Positions 1 through 6,724 of a stretch of 17,967 bases of DNA are shown piece by piece; position 1 is the stretch's first letter, and the number at the start of each line of letters is the position of its first letter. The position numbers and the translations under genes were made by a program. Location of the stretch: NCBI GenBank assembly GCA_963578605.1, contig CAUZEA010000110.1:1-17967 (forward strand), given 5' to 3'. The notes under the pieces are model-generated. The model saw nothing but the letters and a program-made list of their open reading frames with translations. It was not told where the DNA came from and searched no databases. This DNA is from JAKVCB01 sp963578605 (lineage in GTDB: Bacteria; Planctomycetota; Planctomycetia; Pirellulales; Lacipirellulaceae).

Positions 1-49
1 GACGAAGCTTCTCAATAATCTGCTTGGTCGTGTGTCGGTTCTTCTTCAT
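1..49 (-). CDS. IS3-family transposase OrfA, N-terminal fragment
   Basis: Only 16 codons are inside the window, read from an ATG at 49 towards 1: MKKNRHTTKQIIEKLR. This opening is characteristic of OrfA of many IS3-family elements, a small helix-turn-helix protein that is fused to OrfB by -1 frameshifting to make the transposase. An AGGA lies 11-14 bases upstream of the ATG on the minus strand. The reading frame stays open to the window edge. The assignment rests on recognising this short opening, and nothing can be said about whether the element is intact. Confidence 0.7.
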   Translation of the reverse strand, partial: MKKNRHTTKQIIEKLR

Positions 50-128
50 CTGAGGAAATCCTTTCCGGGCTACGCCCGGATGCGATTCTCTCATAGACCT
101 GGATCAGTTAAAGGGGGGAAGCCCATCA
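1..128 (-). mobile_element. End of an IS3-family insertion sequence (truncated by window edge)
   Basis: The minus strand carries the first codons of an IS3-type OrfA, preceded by a short leader. The leader contains a perfect 7-bp hairpin (arms 64-70 and 74-80, loop tac). Beyond it lies a C/T-rich stretch on the minus strand (GGTCTATG follows CCCCCCTTTAACTGATCCA) that resembles IS3-family termini. If the element ends with the usual TG dinucleotide, the boundary falls near 128. The rest of the element lies left of the window, so the other inverted repeat and the target duplication cannot be seen. It sits just downstream of the broken CRTAC1-like gene. Confidence 0.7.
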
Positions 129-252
129 AACAACGTACGATGACGATTGCTGGAATTGATTGTGCCCGCCGACTCGCAGAAAATCGGGCATGTTGTGTGT
201 GTACGCGTTATGGTCAGCCGTCGATGGGGTTTCGAGCTGAATGTGGCCTCCC

Positions 253-2564
253 TCACCGCCCAACGCTCTTGCCACAAGGACGATGGTTCGACCATGGTTC
301 CGACAAAACGGATGGCTCGAGGTGGACCGGGCGGTGCGACCGCTCGATGCGGTTGGCTTCACCCTCCCCTTGGACAACCCGGTATCGACCCTCCACTTCC
401 ACACCCAAAAACTTCTCGCGTTCACCTCCCGGCCAGTGTACGACCAGCTGCTCGATTTCTTCCGCGGCTCCCAATCCGAAATGGACCCATTTGCTCGATT
501 GCGACAAATACGCATCTCCGGCACGTACGGTTTTTATTAAAACAGTGCTCGGTTCTCGGTGCTCGGTTCCCGGTTCGGAAGAGTTCCACGTCGCCAACCG
601 AGAATCGAGAACTTTTACTTCGACTCGTGCCCCGATGGCGTCGCGATTGCAAGTCCGTCCTTCCAATCGGACGGCCAAGTAATCGTTCCGCGAGGGAACG
701 TCATTGCGGAAAAAACGGATCTGCGGACCGTTGCGATTGTTGATCCACAAATCGAGATCGCCATCTTGATCCCAATCGACCGTGGAGACGCCACGTCCAT
801 CGTCTGGGAAATCGAGTCCGCTGCAGTGGGAAATGTTGGTGAACTTCGATTGGCCTAGATTGAGGAAGACGCAGTTGCGTTCGCGGCCGCTAAACGAACG
901 GCCACTCTTAATCAGTTGATGGAGCATGTCACTCGATTGAGCCAACTCACCACTGTCCGGTGAAGCGTTTATCGAGCTGCGCCCTTGCGACACGACCTGC
1001 CGTCAGAAAAAAATTCACAAATCGCCCGTGTCTTCAGTGGTGAAGTAGCCATTGGCAACAAACAGATGCTCCCAACCGTCGTTGTTCAGGTCCACAAATG
1101 GCGAACCCCAGGCCCAGCGGCCCAGTTCGGCGGACGCCTCGTCGCTGACCTCGCGAAACTTGCCACCTTCATTCTTGAACAGCGAATTGCCCTTGGCGAA
1201 TCGCTGGTAGAGCTGGCGTGACGCCTCATCCATGTCCCGACGGAATCTGGCTTGGCGCGTAATGCGGTTACCTACCGAAGAGAACATGTGCGCCCCGCCG
1301 TTGTTGGCGTCATGGTAAAGGAACGAACGCCGGGATTCATCCTCGTGGGCTTCATCCGTTGCGTAATACGTGCAGACATAAAGATCAAGATCCCCGTTGC
1401 CGTCGTAATCGACCGCCGACAGTGCTTCGGTGTCTTCGTCAGCCGTTGGGAGTTCGGTCACCAGTTGAAATACGCCGGTTGAGTCGTTTTCCATGACTAA
1501 CACCCGCGCGGGAACTGCCAAGACCAAATCCTGGTCGCCGTCGTTGTCCAGATCCACCAGCAGCGCACTATTGGTGTGATCTAACCAATCCGTCCCGGAT
1601 TGGGCACTTTGGTCAGTCGCCGTGTTATCGGAGTTTTGCACGAACAACCGATTTGGCAAGCCACCCCCCTGGCAGAGATAGACGTCTTCCAGGCTGTCTC
1701 CATTCACGTCACCGATAGCCATGCCACAGCGTTCGACGTCGACCATGTAGTGGATTTTTTCGATGCGTCGCAGCCAATGTTCCTGGCCATAAATCAATTG
1801 AGTTTCAAACGACTTGTTTTTTTCCAAGGACGGCGGTTGTACAGTCGGTGAACCAGGTCTTATGCGTACCGCTGAAAACTGCCTCTACGTAGGCCTTGGC
1901 GTAAAGCGACGAAAGCCGGAGAGTCTCTTGATCATCCCGACGCCACTGGCATCGCCAATCCATGTGTTGTTCCGCGGTAGCGTTGTCCCCCTGGGTGTAG
2001 ATTTCGACGATGTGTGTAGTGGCACCTCCCGCGTCACTTAATTCGGCGCGAATCGTCTTGACCTTGTCGCGTCTTTCGGTGATCTCTGCCAGCGGGCGTC
2101 CCAGGTCCTGCAGGGCATCTGCCAAAGCCACAGCACCTCTATTGAGCGACACTTCGGTTGACGCAGTCGCTGCCCTCGATACTCGGAGCCCGTCACCATT
2201 GAAGACATCGCGAAGATGCTCAGGCCGAAGCCTTCCGCGCTGGAAGTCATCCGTTACGAAAGCAGCGAGTTGCTTGGCAAACAACTTGGTGTTGGCTTCC
2301 CGCAATTGCAGCAACTGGCGCAATTGGTTTTGGGCAGAATCACTGAAAGCCTCGCTGGACCAGCCGTCGTAGCTCGGATTCAGCGCTGCCCGCTGTTTGG
2401 CTTGCCTTGCGGAAATCTCCGCCGTGGAAACCAGTACGTCGCCTGGCAACTCACGGGAATGGGACCCGCCCGGTACATCAGACAAATCGGCCGTTTCGTC
2501 CGGCGCTCTTCGCGCATCCGCCCAAGGAAAGCGACAATAGCATCGGGACAGTCAACCAGCGCAC
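253..2564 (-). pseudogene. CRTAC1-like FG-GAP / ASPIC-UnbV lipoprotein, disrupted
   Basis: The fragments together cover a planctomycete CRTAC1-type protein. A GTG at 2564 opens a lipoprotein signal (MRWLTVPMLLSLSLGGC, lipobox LGGC). The next frame (2485-1805) holds the N-terminal region, for example LRPEHLRDVFNGDG. From about 1815 to 1018 come FG-GAP/VCBS calcium-loop motifs: DVNGDSLEDVYLC, DLDNDGDQDLVLA, DYDGNGDLDLYVC and DLNNDG. The same frame continues from 1002 to 253 with DWDQDGDLDLWI and an ASPIC/UnbV domain (AGDAYLSQSSKWVHFGLG, VVHWPGGE). Disruptions are a +1 frame change between about 2535 and 2490, another at the A7 run (1817-1823), TGA at 1017-1015 and TGA at 1005-1003, and possibly a change near 270-290. 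The family is an exported beta-propeller of unclear role. It could be a decaying gene, an assembly artefact or, less likely, a recoded gene. The C-terminus is uncertain; an alternative frame runs to 126. Confidence 0.8.
541..615. repeat. Small repeat with inverted arms inside the UnbV region
   Basis: Two 14-bp units (gtgctcggttctcg at 545-558; the same with one C for T at 559-572) stand in tandem. A 17-bp arm at 552-568 is matched by an inverted copy at 596-612 with 15 of 17 positions pairing. In the CRTAC1-like frame it encodes a non-family insert between VKVLDSRL and TVRAGDAYL, without changing frame. Confidence 0.6.
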
Positions 2565-3021
2565 CAAGCCGAGAACCGGTTGGAACCTTTGTCACACCGC
2601 AAGCATGAATGCAACTTTAGCGTGGACGCCCGTGGCGGCTAAAGCAACCGAAATTGAATCCCAGGTCAAATCTGTTCCCATCCGGCAATGGTCGTGGCTT
2701 TTTGCCTTTCGGATGCTGAACCTGCACCTCCAAGACGTTGGCTTCTTCTTTGATGTTCACCCCAATACGACTCGTGGAAGGTCGAGTCAGCTTTTCTTCG
2801 CTGGGGACCAGCGGTGATCCGTCATAGCCCACTGGTAGCATAGCCCATTGGTAGCCATTTTAACCCATTTCTAGCCATTTCATCCTATTTTTTGTCGTGT
2901 CAGGGCTGGCGGCAACCCCTTGATGGAGGGCGCGTTCGCTGTCCAAGAAAAGCGGATGGGGCCGGACCGCCTTGTGGTGTTCCAGCAAATAGCTGACAGG
3001 TGTTTTGAAAATCGTCGTCAG
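2565..3021. other. Gap between two minus-strand genes, no supported gene
   Basis: No recognisable gene lies here. On the minus strand, in the same frame as the toroid gene, open stretches follow its TAG stop: about 50 codons to a TAA near 2860, then an open frame from 2841 to 2617 that I do not recognise. Positions 2822-2880 hold a degenerate short repeat: on the minus strand, ATGGCTA, ATGGGTT, ATGGCTACCA and ATGGGCTATG variants follow each other. This may be decayed coding sequence or plain spacer. The region should also carry the promoter of the CRTAC1-like gene, but I see no convincing -35/-10 pair. Confidence 0.4.
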
Positions 3022-4035
3022 CTATCCTGACACGCCAGATGCCGCAATCTCCCAGAGAAACGTGGTGAACTCGGCAGTGATATCCATCACGACTTCTGGA
3101 TCGTCTTTGTTTTCAATACTCCGGTAGACATCTTCTTCCGGGAGTCGCCAGAATCCATCGGCTGTTTGAGTCTCGACGAGGTAGTCGGCCACCGCTCCGG
3201 CCGCTTGATGGGCGTCGGGATTGTTGGTAATTGTTGCCAGCAGCGCACAACCGAGTCCCAGCTTGCCGCTGGGCGGAAAGCAATACACGTCATCCTGGCA
3301 ACGGCGCGTGAAGTCGAAAATAGCCTGGGCTGCCGTAAGCGGTGAAGCCTCGCCGGTCGCCAGGTGGTAGCGACACAGAAAAATCATCGCAATGCCGGGG
3401 TGATAGTAAATCTGCTTGGAACGCGTGGAGTCGACATAGTACGACAACGCCTCACCTTCCGGCACATCGGTGATCAACTCGCCGTGCGGTGTCATGCGGA
3501 AGTAGAAGCGGTCGGCGCGCGGCTGCCCAGAGACCATTCGCTCCAAGCAGCGGGCCGCTCCAGTCGCCACCTCGTGGTTTCCGACTGTCAGTTGCGCCAG
3601 CCCCGCCCAGGAGGTGCCCACACATTCGACATAAGGCTCCCCGTTTTTCAAAGCCTGAAAGCCACCGCACGGGACCTGGTGACGCAACAAGAATTTTGCG
3701 CCGCGGCACGAGAGGTCGAACTGGGCCAGCCGATGTGCGCCCTGGATGAGCCAACCATTGCCATACGTGGGCCAGTCGTCGTGCACCGCACTGGTCGCCT
3801 TGCGAGACAGGGCGCGAAAATCTCCCTCCGAGGTAAAGTTGTGTGCCTTGACCCACCGCAGCAGTCGGATCGCTTCAGGAACAAAACCCGACACCCCCAG
3901 AGCATAGGGAACCTTGTAGTACCCCCCGATGCCGGCCTCCACATCAAAGAAAGATCCATCCGATCTTTGTCGCTCAACAATCCAACCGGCACCGCGGCGA
4001 GCCGACTCGGTGTACTTGTTACCATCCATAGCCAT
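3022..4035 (-). CDS. Alpha/alpha-toroid (squalene-cyclase-like fold) protein, soluble
   Basis: 337 residues with repeated helix-hairpin units typical of the prenyltransferase/squalene-oxidase toroid fold. QW-like turns include RSDGSFF (25-30), VPCGGFQALKNGE (121-133) and TADGFWRLP (291-299). A DxDD acid motif of true class II terpene cyclases is absent and no signal peptide or membrane helix is visible, so terpene cyclisation is unlikely; the fold may bind or process a glycan or another polymer. The ATG at 4035 is preferred because AGGA lies 9-12 bases upstream, inside the first copy of a 26-bp repeat. A second in-frame ATG lies two codons later. The gene is followed at 457 bp by the CRTAC1-like gene on the same strand. 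Substrate and reaction are unknown to me; the fold call is from pattern only. Confidence 0.7.
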   Translation of the reverse strand: MAMDGNKYTESARRGAGWIVERQRSDGSFFDVEAGIGGYYKVPYALGVSGFVPEAIRLLRWVKAHNFTSEGDFRALSRKATSAVHDDWPTYGNGWLIQGAHRLAQFDLSCRGAKFLLRHQVPCGGFQALKNGEPYVECVGTSWAGLAQLTVGNHEVATGAARCLERMVSGQPRADRFYFRMTPHGELITDVPEGEALSYYVDSTRSKQIYYHPGIAMIFLCRYHLATGEASPLTAAQAIFDFTRRCQDDVYCFPPSGKLGLGCALLATITNNPDAHQAAGAVADYLVETQTADGFWRLPEEDVYRSIENKDDPEVVMDITAEFTTFLWEIAASGVSG

Positions 4036-4040
4036 GACAA

Positions 4041-4118
4041 TATCCTGGGATCATTTGAATCAGCCGTATCCTGGGATCATTTGAATCAGCCGTATCCTGG
4101 GATCATTTGAATCAGCCG
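4041..4118. repeat. Three perfect tandem copies of a 26-bp unit
   Basis: Copies at 4041-4066, 4067-4092 and 4093-4118 are identical and begin tatcctgggatcatttgaat on the plus strand. On the minus strand each unit carries CCCAGGATA, so the proximal copy supplies the ribosome binding site of the toroid gene starting at 4035. Each unit also holds an ATG; in the two distal copies this gives a six-codon frame M-I-P-G-Y-G-stop. Confidence 0.95.
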
Positions 4119-4267
4119 TCACCAGGCTTCCGGCAAACAGCGACTGCGGGAGGGACCCTGTCTTTCTGACCTGTGAACGAGCAGCAAGCTGCGACCCAAC
4201 CGGTCCTTCAACTTCAGCAAGCCTGATCACGGCCGCCTGTCAACAATAACGAAGCCTCCACAAGCGA

Positions 4268-4273
4268 TATAAT
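4268..4273 (+). promoter_or_regulatory. Possible -10 box (TATAAT) upstream of DUF1080 gene
   Basis: A consensus TATAAT stands in an AT-rich island about 280 bases before the DUF1080 start. No good -35 hexamer lies 16-18 bases upstream, so this is only a candidate. It would give a long leader that includes the 15-bp repeat array. Confidence 0.25.
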
Positions 4274-4365
4274 AAATTTAGATATGCGGATTTTCAATTT
4301 TTGGGTTTGGTGTTACAACGTGATGGTACAATGATTACCTTGCCATCGAAAGATCCTGCACCAGG

Positions 4366-4440
4366 TTTTCTTCACCGACGTTTTCTTCACCGACGTTTTC
4401 TTCACCGACGTTTTCTTCACCGACGTTTTCTTCACCGACG
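4366..4440. repeat. Five perfect tandem copies of a 15-bp unit
   Basis: The unit ttttcttcaccgacg is repeated five times without a mismatch (4366-4380, 4381-4395, 4396-4410, 4411-4425, 4426-4440). The length is a multiple of three, so it stays open in several frames. On the minus strand it lies within a 37-codon frame (4448 to 4335) that reads M-I-D, five copies of VGEEN, then LVQDLSMAR. No ribosome binding site precedes that ATG, so I do not call it a gene. Confidence 0.95.
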
Positions 4441-4542
4441 TCAATCATCGTAGAGGGAGGACTCGCCTACACCGCCAGCCCACACCGCCAAAGGAGGCGA
4501 TCCGATTTTGTGCCCGTGGTCAATATCCGTCCGATTCTTTCT

Positions 4543-4550
4543 GGGGAGGT
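4543..4550 (+). promoter_or_regulatory. Ribosome binding site that sets the DUF1080 start
   Basis: GGGGAGGT lies 4 bases before the ATG at 4555. It selects this ATG over the upstream in-frame GTG at 4510 and places a clean signal peptide at the N-terminus. Confidence 0.8.
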
Positions 4551-4554
4551 CATT

Positions 4555-5199
4555 ATGCGTTTGCGTCGACCAATATTAATTCTTTCGTTGTTCCTTGGCA
4601 TCAGCTGGCTGTGCGCGCGCGACGCCGTCGGGCAAGGAGGACCAGGCCCCGATTGGGTCCCGCTGTTCAATGGGGAGAACCTCGACGGATGGAAAAAGGT
4701 GGGAGCAGAAAAATGGGTTGTCGAAGACGGTACCATATACGGGGAAGGTATCTCGCCAAAATATGGATACCTGGCCACGGAGAACACCTACACAGATTTT
4801 GACCTGTCGTTGCAGTTTAAATGTGAGGCTAGTGGCAACAGTGGCGTATTTATCCACACCACATTTCAGCCTGGTACGACCAAGGTAATCAAAGGCAGGC
4901 AGATCGAAATCGACCGGATGGTCGGCCGTCACACGGGTGGCATTTACGGCGACGACCGGGGCTGGATCGTTTGGCCAGCCCCGGAACTCGAAACGGTCAT
5001 CAGGCCAAATGACTGGAACGAAATACGGATCAAAGTCGAGGGCAACCGCCATATTGTTTACCTCAATGGCACGCAAATGATCGACTTCACGTACCCCGCG
5101 CCTGGAGCAACCGAAGGGGTCATTGCCTTACAGTTGCATTCCGGCGGCGAAGGAAGAATGCGGTTCAAGGATCTGTGGATTCGAGACCTGGCCAGATAG
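4555..5199 (+). CDS. Secreted DUF1080 (PF06439, 3-keto-disaccharide hydrolase family) protein
   Basis: 214 residues. Residues 1-27 form a signal peptide: MRLRRP, a hydrophobic core, and a likely cleavage after AVGQ. The remainder is one DUF1080 beta-sandwich with the family hallmarks LFNGENLDGW (37-46), GNSGVFIHTTF (94-104), RQIEID (115-120), GRHTGGIYGDDRGWIVWP (124-141), NDWNEIRIKVEGN and LQLHSGGEGRMRFKDLWIRDL at the end. Length and motif order match complete members. Some family members cleave 3-keto glycosides made by a partner oxidoreductase; others are uncharacterised, so the exact substrate here is unknown. The start is set by GGGGAGGT. The Tat-exported Gfo/Idh/MocA gene begins 27 bases downstream, so the two are probably co-transcribed and act together outside the cytoplasm. 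Confidence 0.92.
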   Translation: MRLRRPILILSLFLGISWLCARDAVGQGGPGPDWVPLFNGENLDGWKKVGAEKWVVEDGTIYGEGISPKYGYLATENTYTDFDLSLQFKCEASGNSGVFIHTTFQPGTTKVIKGRQIEIDRMVGRHTGGIYGDDRGWIVWPAPELETVIRPNDWNEIRIKVEGNRHIVYLNGTQMIDFTYPAPGATEGVIALQLHSGGEGRMRFKDLWIRDLAR

Positions 5200-5226
5200 G
5201 AGATTCTGGCCGGACAGGAGATTAAG

Positions 5227-6600
5227 GTGAACTATCCGTTAAAACAAGCAACGTCGCGACGTCGGTTTCTCCAGGTTTCTGCCACGGGGTTGACTGCCGG
5301 CCTGTACCCTCGCGGGCGGATCCACGCCGCTCCTGCAAATGGAAAGTTACAACACGCCTGTATCGGCGTTGGCGGAATCGGGAACTACGACCGAAAACGG
5401 CTCACCACGCACCCAAAACTTGAGGTCGTCGCAATTTGCGACGTCGATCACCGCAATCTTGCAGAGGCTGCGAAAGACTACCCCGCGGCACGTACGTACG
5501 CCGACTGGCGCGAACTGCTGGCCACCGAGGGCGACCGAATCGACTCGGTCAACGTGAGCGTGCCCGACCACATGCACGCTGCGATCACGATGACCGCGCT
5601 GCGGGCTGGCAAGCACGTCTACTGCCAGAAGCCGCTCTGCCACAACGTGGCAGAAGTGCGCGCGGTGACCCACGCCGCGAAAGAATCTGGTGTCGTTACC
5701 CAGTTGGGCACGCAGGGCGCCTCCGAAATGGGTGACCGTATGGCCGTGCACCTGCTCAAGCAAGGCGTGATCGGCAAGGTGAAGAAAGTGTACTTGTGTT
5801 CTAACCGGCCCGGGGCGATTGAAAGTTACCGCCTCAAGGGACCACGACCCGCGAAAGGCGAAATGCCTCCGGATGACCTTGATTGGGACCTGTGGATTGG
5901 CGCTGCGCCACTGCGGCCATACGCGCCGGCTATTTACCATCCAGTAACCTGGCGTGCCTGGCAGGATTTTGGCACGGGCTGGTCGGGTGATATGGGCTGC
6001 CACATCTTTGATTCGGTGTGGAAAGGGTTAGGGCTTGCAGCGCCAAAGACCGTCGTCGCCCGTGTCCAGCAGTCCTGGAAAGACGACCCAGAGCGGCGGG
6101 CCGACATGTGGCCGCAGTCGGACCACATCACCTGGACTTTTCCCGGTAACGAGATGACCGAAGGAGATGAGTTGGTATTGGAGTGGCACGACGGCAATTT
6201 CTTTTCACCGCAAGAAGTCCGCCAAATCATCGAGCGGGACGACTTTCCCACCGAGGGTTCCCTCGTGCTGGGCACAGAGGGAGCACTCTTGCTGCCGCAG
6301 GGTGAGAAGCCGGAACTCTTGCCATCGAAAAAGTTCAAGGATCACCCGCGGCCCGAACTCCCGCCGCGCGACCATTATCACCATTACATCGATGCCTGCC
6401 TGGATGGTGAGAAGACCGAATCGTACTTTGCCCAGACCGGTCCCATGACCGAGGCAATCTTGCTCGGCACGGTGGCCATTCGCACACCCGACGTGCCACT
6501 CCAATGGAACTCTGCCCGGATGGAGATCTCCAACTACCCCGAGGCAGAAAAATATCTTCGCCGAACCTATCGCAGCGGCTGGCAGGTAGCAGGACTGTGA
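5227..6600 (+). CDS. Tat-exported Gfo/Idh/MocA family oxidoreductase
   Basis: 457 residues. The N-terminus has a twin-arginine signal, S-R-R-R-F-L-Q at 10-16, followed by a weakly hydrophobic stretch ending near HAAPA. A Rossmann fold follows (CIGVGGIGNYDR, 45-56; CDVDHRN, 71-77). The usual EKP catalytic motif reads CQKPL (133-137), so glutamate is replaced by glutamine. The C-terminal dehydratase-like domain carries WDLWIGAAPLRPY, WSGDMGCHIFD and PPRDHYHHYIDACLDG. Such proteins use tightly bound or free NAD(P) to oxidise or reduce sugars; Tat export fits folding with cofactor before secretion. The start is GTG at 5227, with GGAG at 5217-5220. It follows the DUF1080 gene by 27 bases, and a keto-sugar relay between the two is a reasonable inference. 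Confidence 0.92.
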   Translation: MNYPLKQATSRRRFLQVSATGLTAGLYPRGRIHAAPANGKLQHACIGVGGIGNYDRKRLTTHPKLEVVAICDVDHRNLAEAAKDYPAARTYADWRELLATEGDRIDSVNVSVPDHMHAAITMTALRAGKHVYCQKPLCHNVAEVRAVTHAAKESGVVTQLGTQGASEMGDRMAVHLLKQGVIGKVKKVYLCSNRPGAIESYRLKGPRPAKGEMPPDDLDWDLWIGAAPLRPYAPAIYHPVTWRAWQDFGTGWSGDMGCHIFDSVWKGLGLAAPKTVVARVQQSWKDDPERRADMWPQSDHITWTFPGNEMTEGDELVLEWHDGNFFSPQEVRQIIERDDFPTEGSLVLGTEGALLLPQGEKPELLPSKKFKDHPRPELPPRDHYHHYIDACLDGEKTESYFAQTGPMTEAILLGTVAIRTPDVPLQWNSARMEISNYPEAEKYLRRTYRSGWQVAGL

Positions 6601-6724
6601 GTTGGAGTTCCTGGTTGGAGCCAAAGTCTTGCGAGGCTGTGAGGAATAATGGTGGGACGAAAAACCGTGACGTTGTTGGCGGTGGCCATCCCCCCCTCAA
6701 ACCGGGGCTTCCCACAATTATCTT

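Larger units (their letters stand above)
4119..4554. other. Divergent intergenic region between toroid gene and DUF1080 gene
   Basis: This stretch has no supported protein gene. It separates the minus-strand toroid gene from the plus-strand DUF1080/Gfo pair and so should contain both promoters. The AT-rich part at 4245-4340 contains a perfect TATAAT (4268-4273) and a TACAAT (4327-4332). A small hairpin GCAGC-AA-GCTGC lies at 4181-4192. The five-copy 15-bp repeat at 4366-4440 fills the part nearest the DUF1080 gene. Confidence 0.5.

Noticed and set aside
147..743. 198-codon open frame on the plus strand
   Set aside because: It is antisense to the UnbV region of the CRTAC1-like gene and has low-complexity Arg/Ser/Pro content.
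1003..1017. TGA as a tryptophan codon throughout the organism
   Set aside because: Several intact genes in the window end with TGA at the expected length, including the Tat oxidoreductase, UDP-sugar dehydrogenase and MFS genes.
2617..2841. 74-codon minus-strand frame
   Set aside because: No family resemblance and no ribosome binding site; it may be a relic but cannot be supported as a gene.
3022..4035. Squalene-hopene cyclase
   Set aside because: The protein is about half the usual length and lacks the DxDD catalytic motif.
3364..4110. 248-codon open frame on the plus strand
   Set aside because: It is antisense to the toroid gene and runs into the 26-bp repeats; it shows no family motif.
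4041..4118. CRISPR array
   Set aside because: The copies touch each other with no spacers.
5347..6003. 218-codon open frame on the minus strand
   Set aside because: It is antisense to the Tat-exported oxidoreductase, whose motifs are clear on the plus strand.
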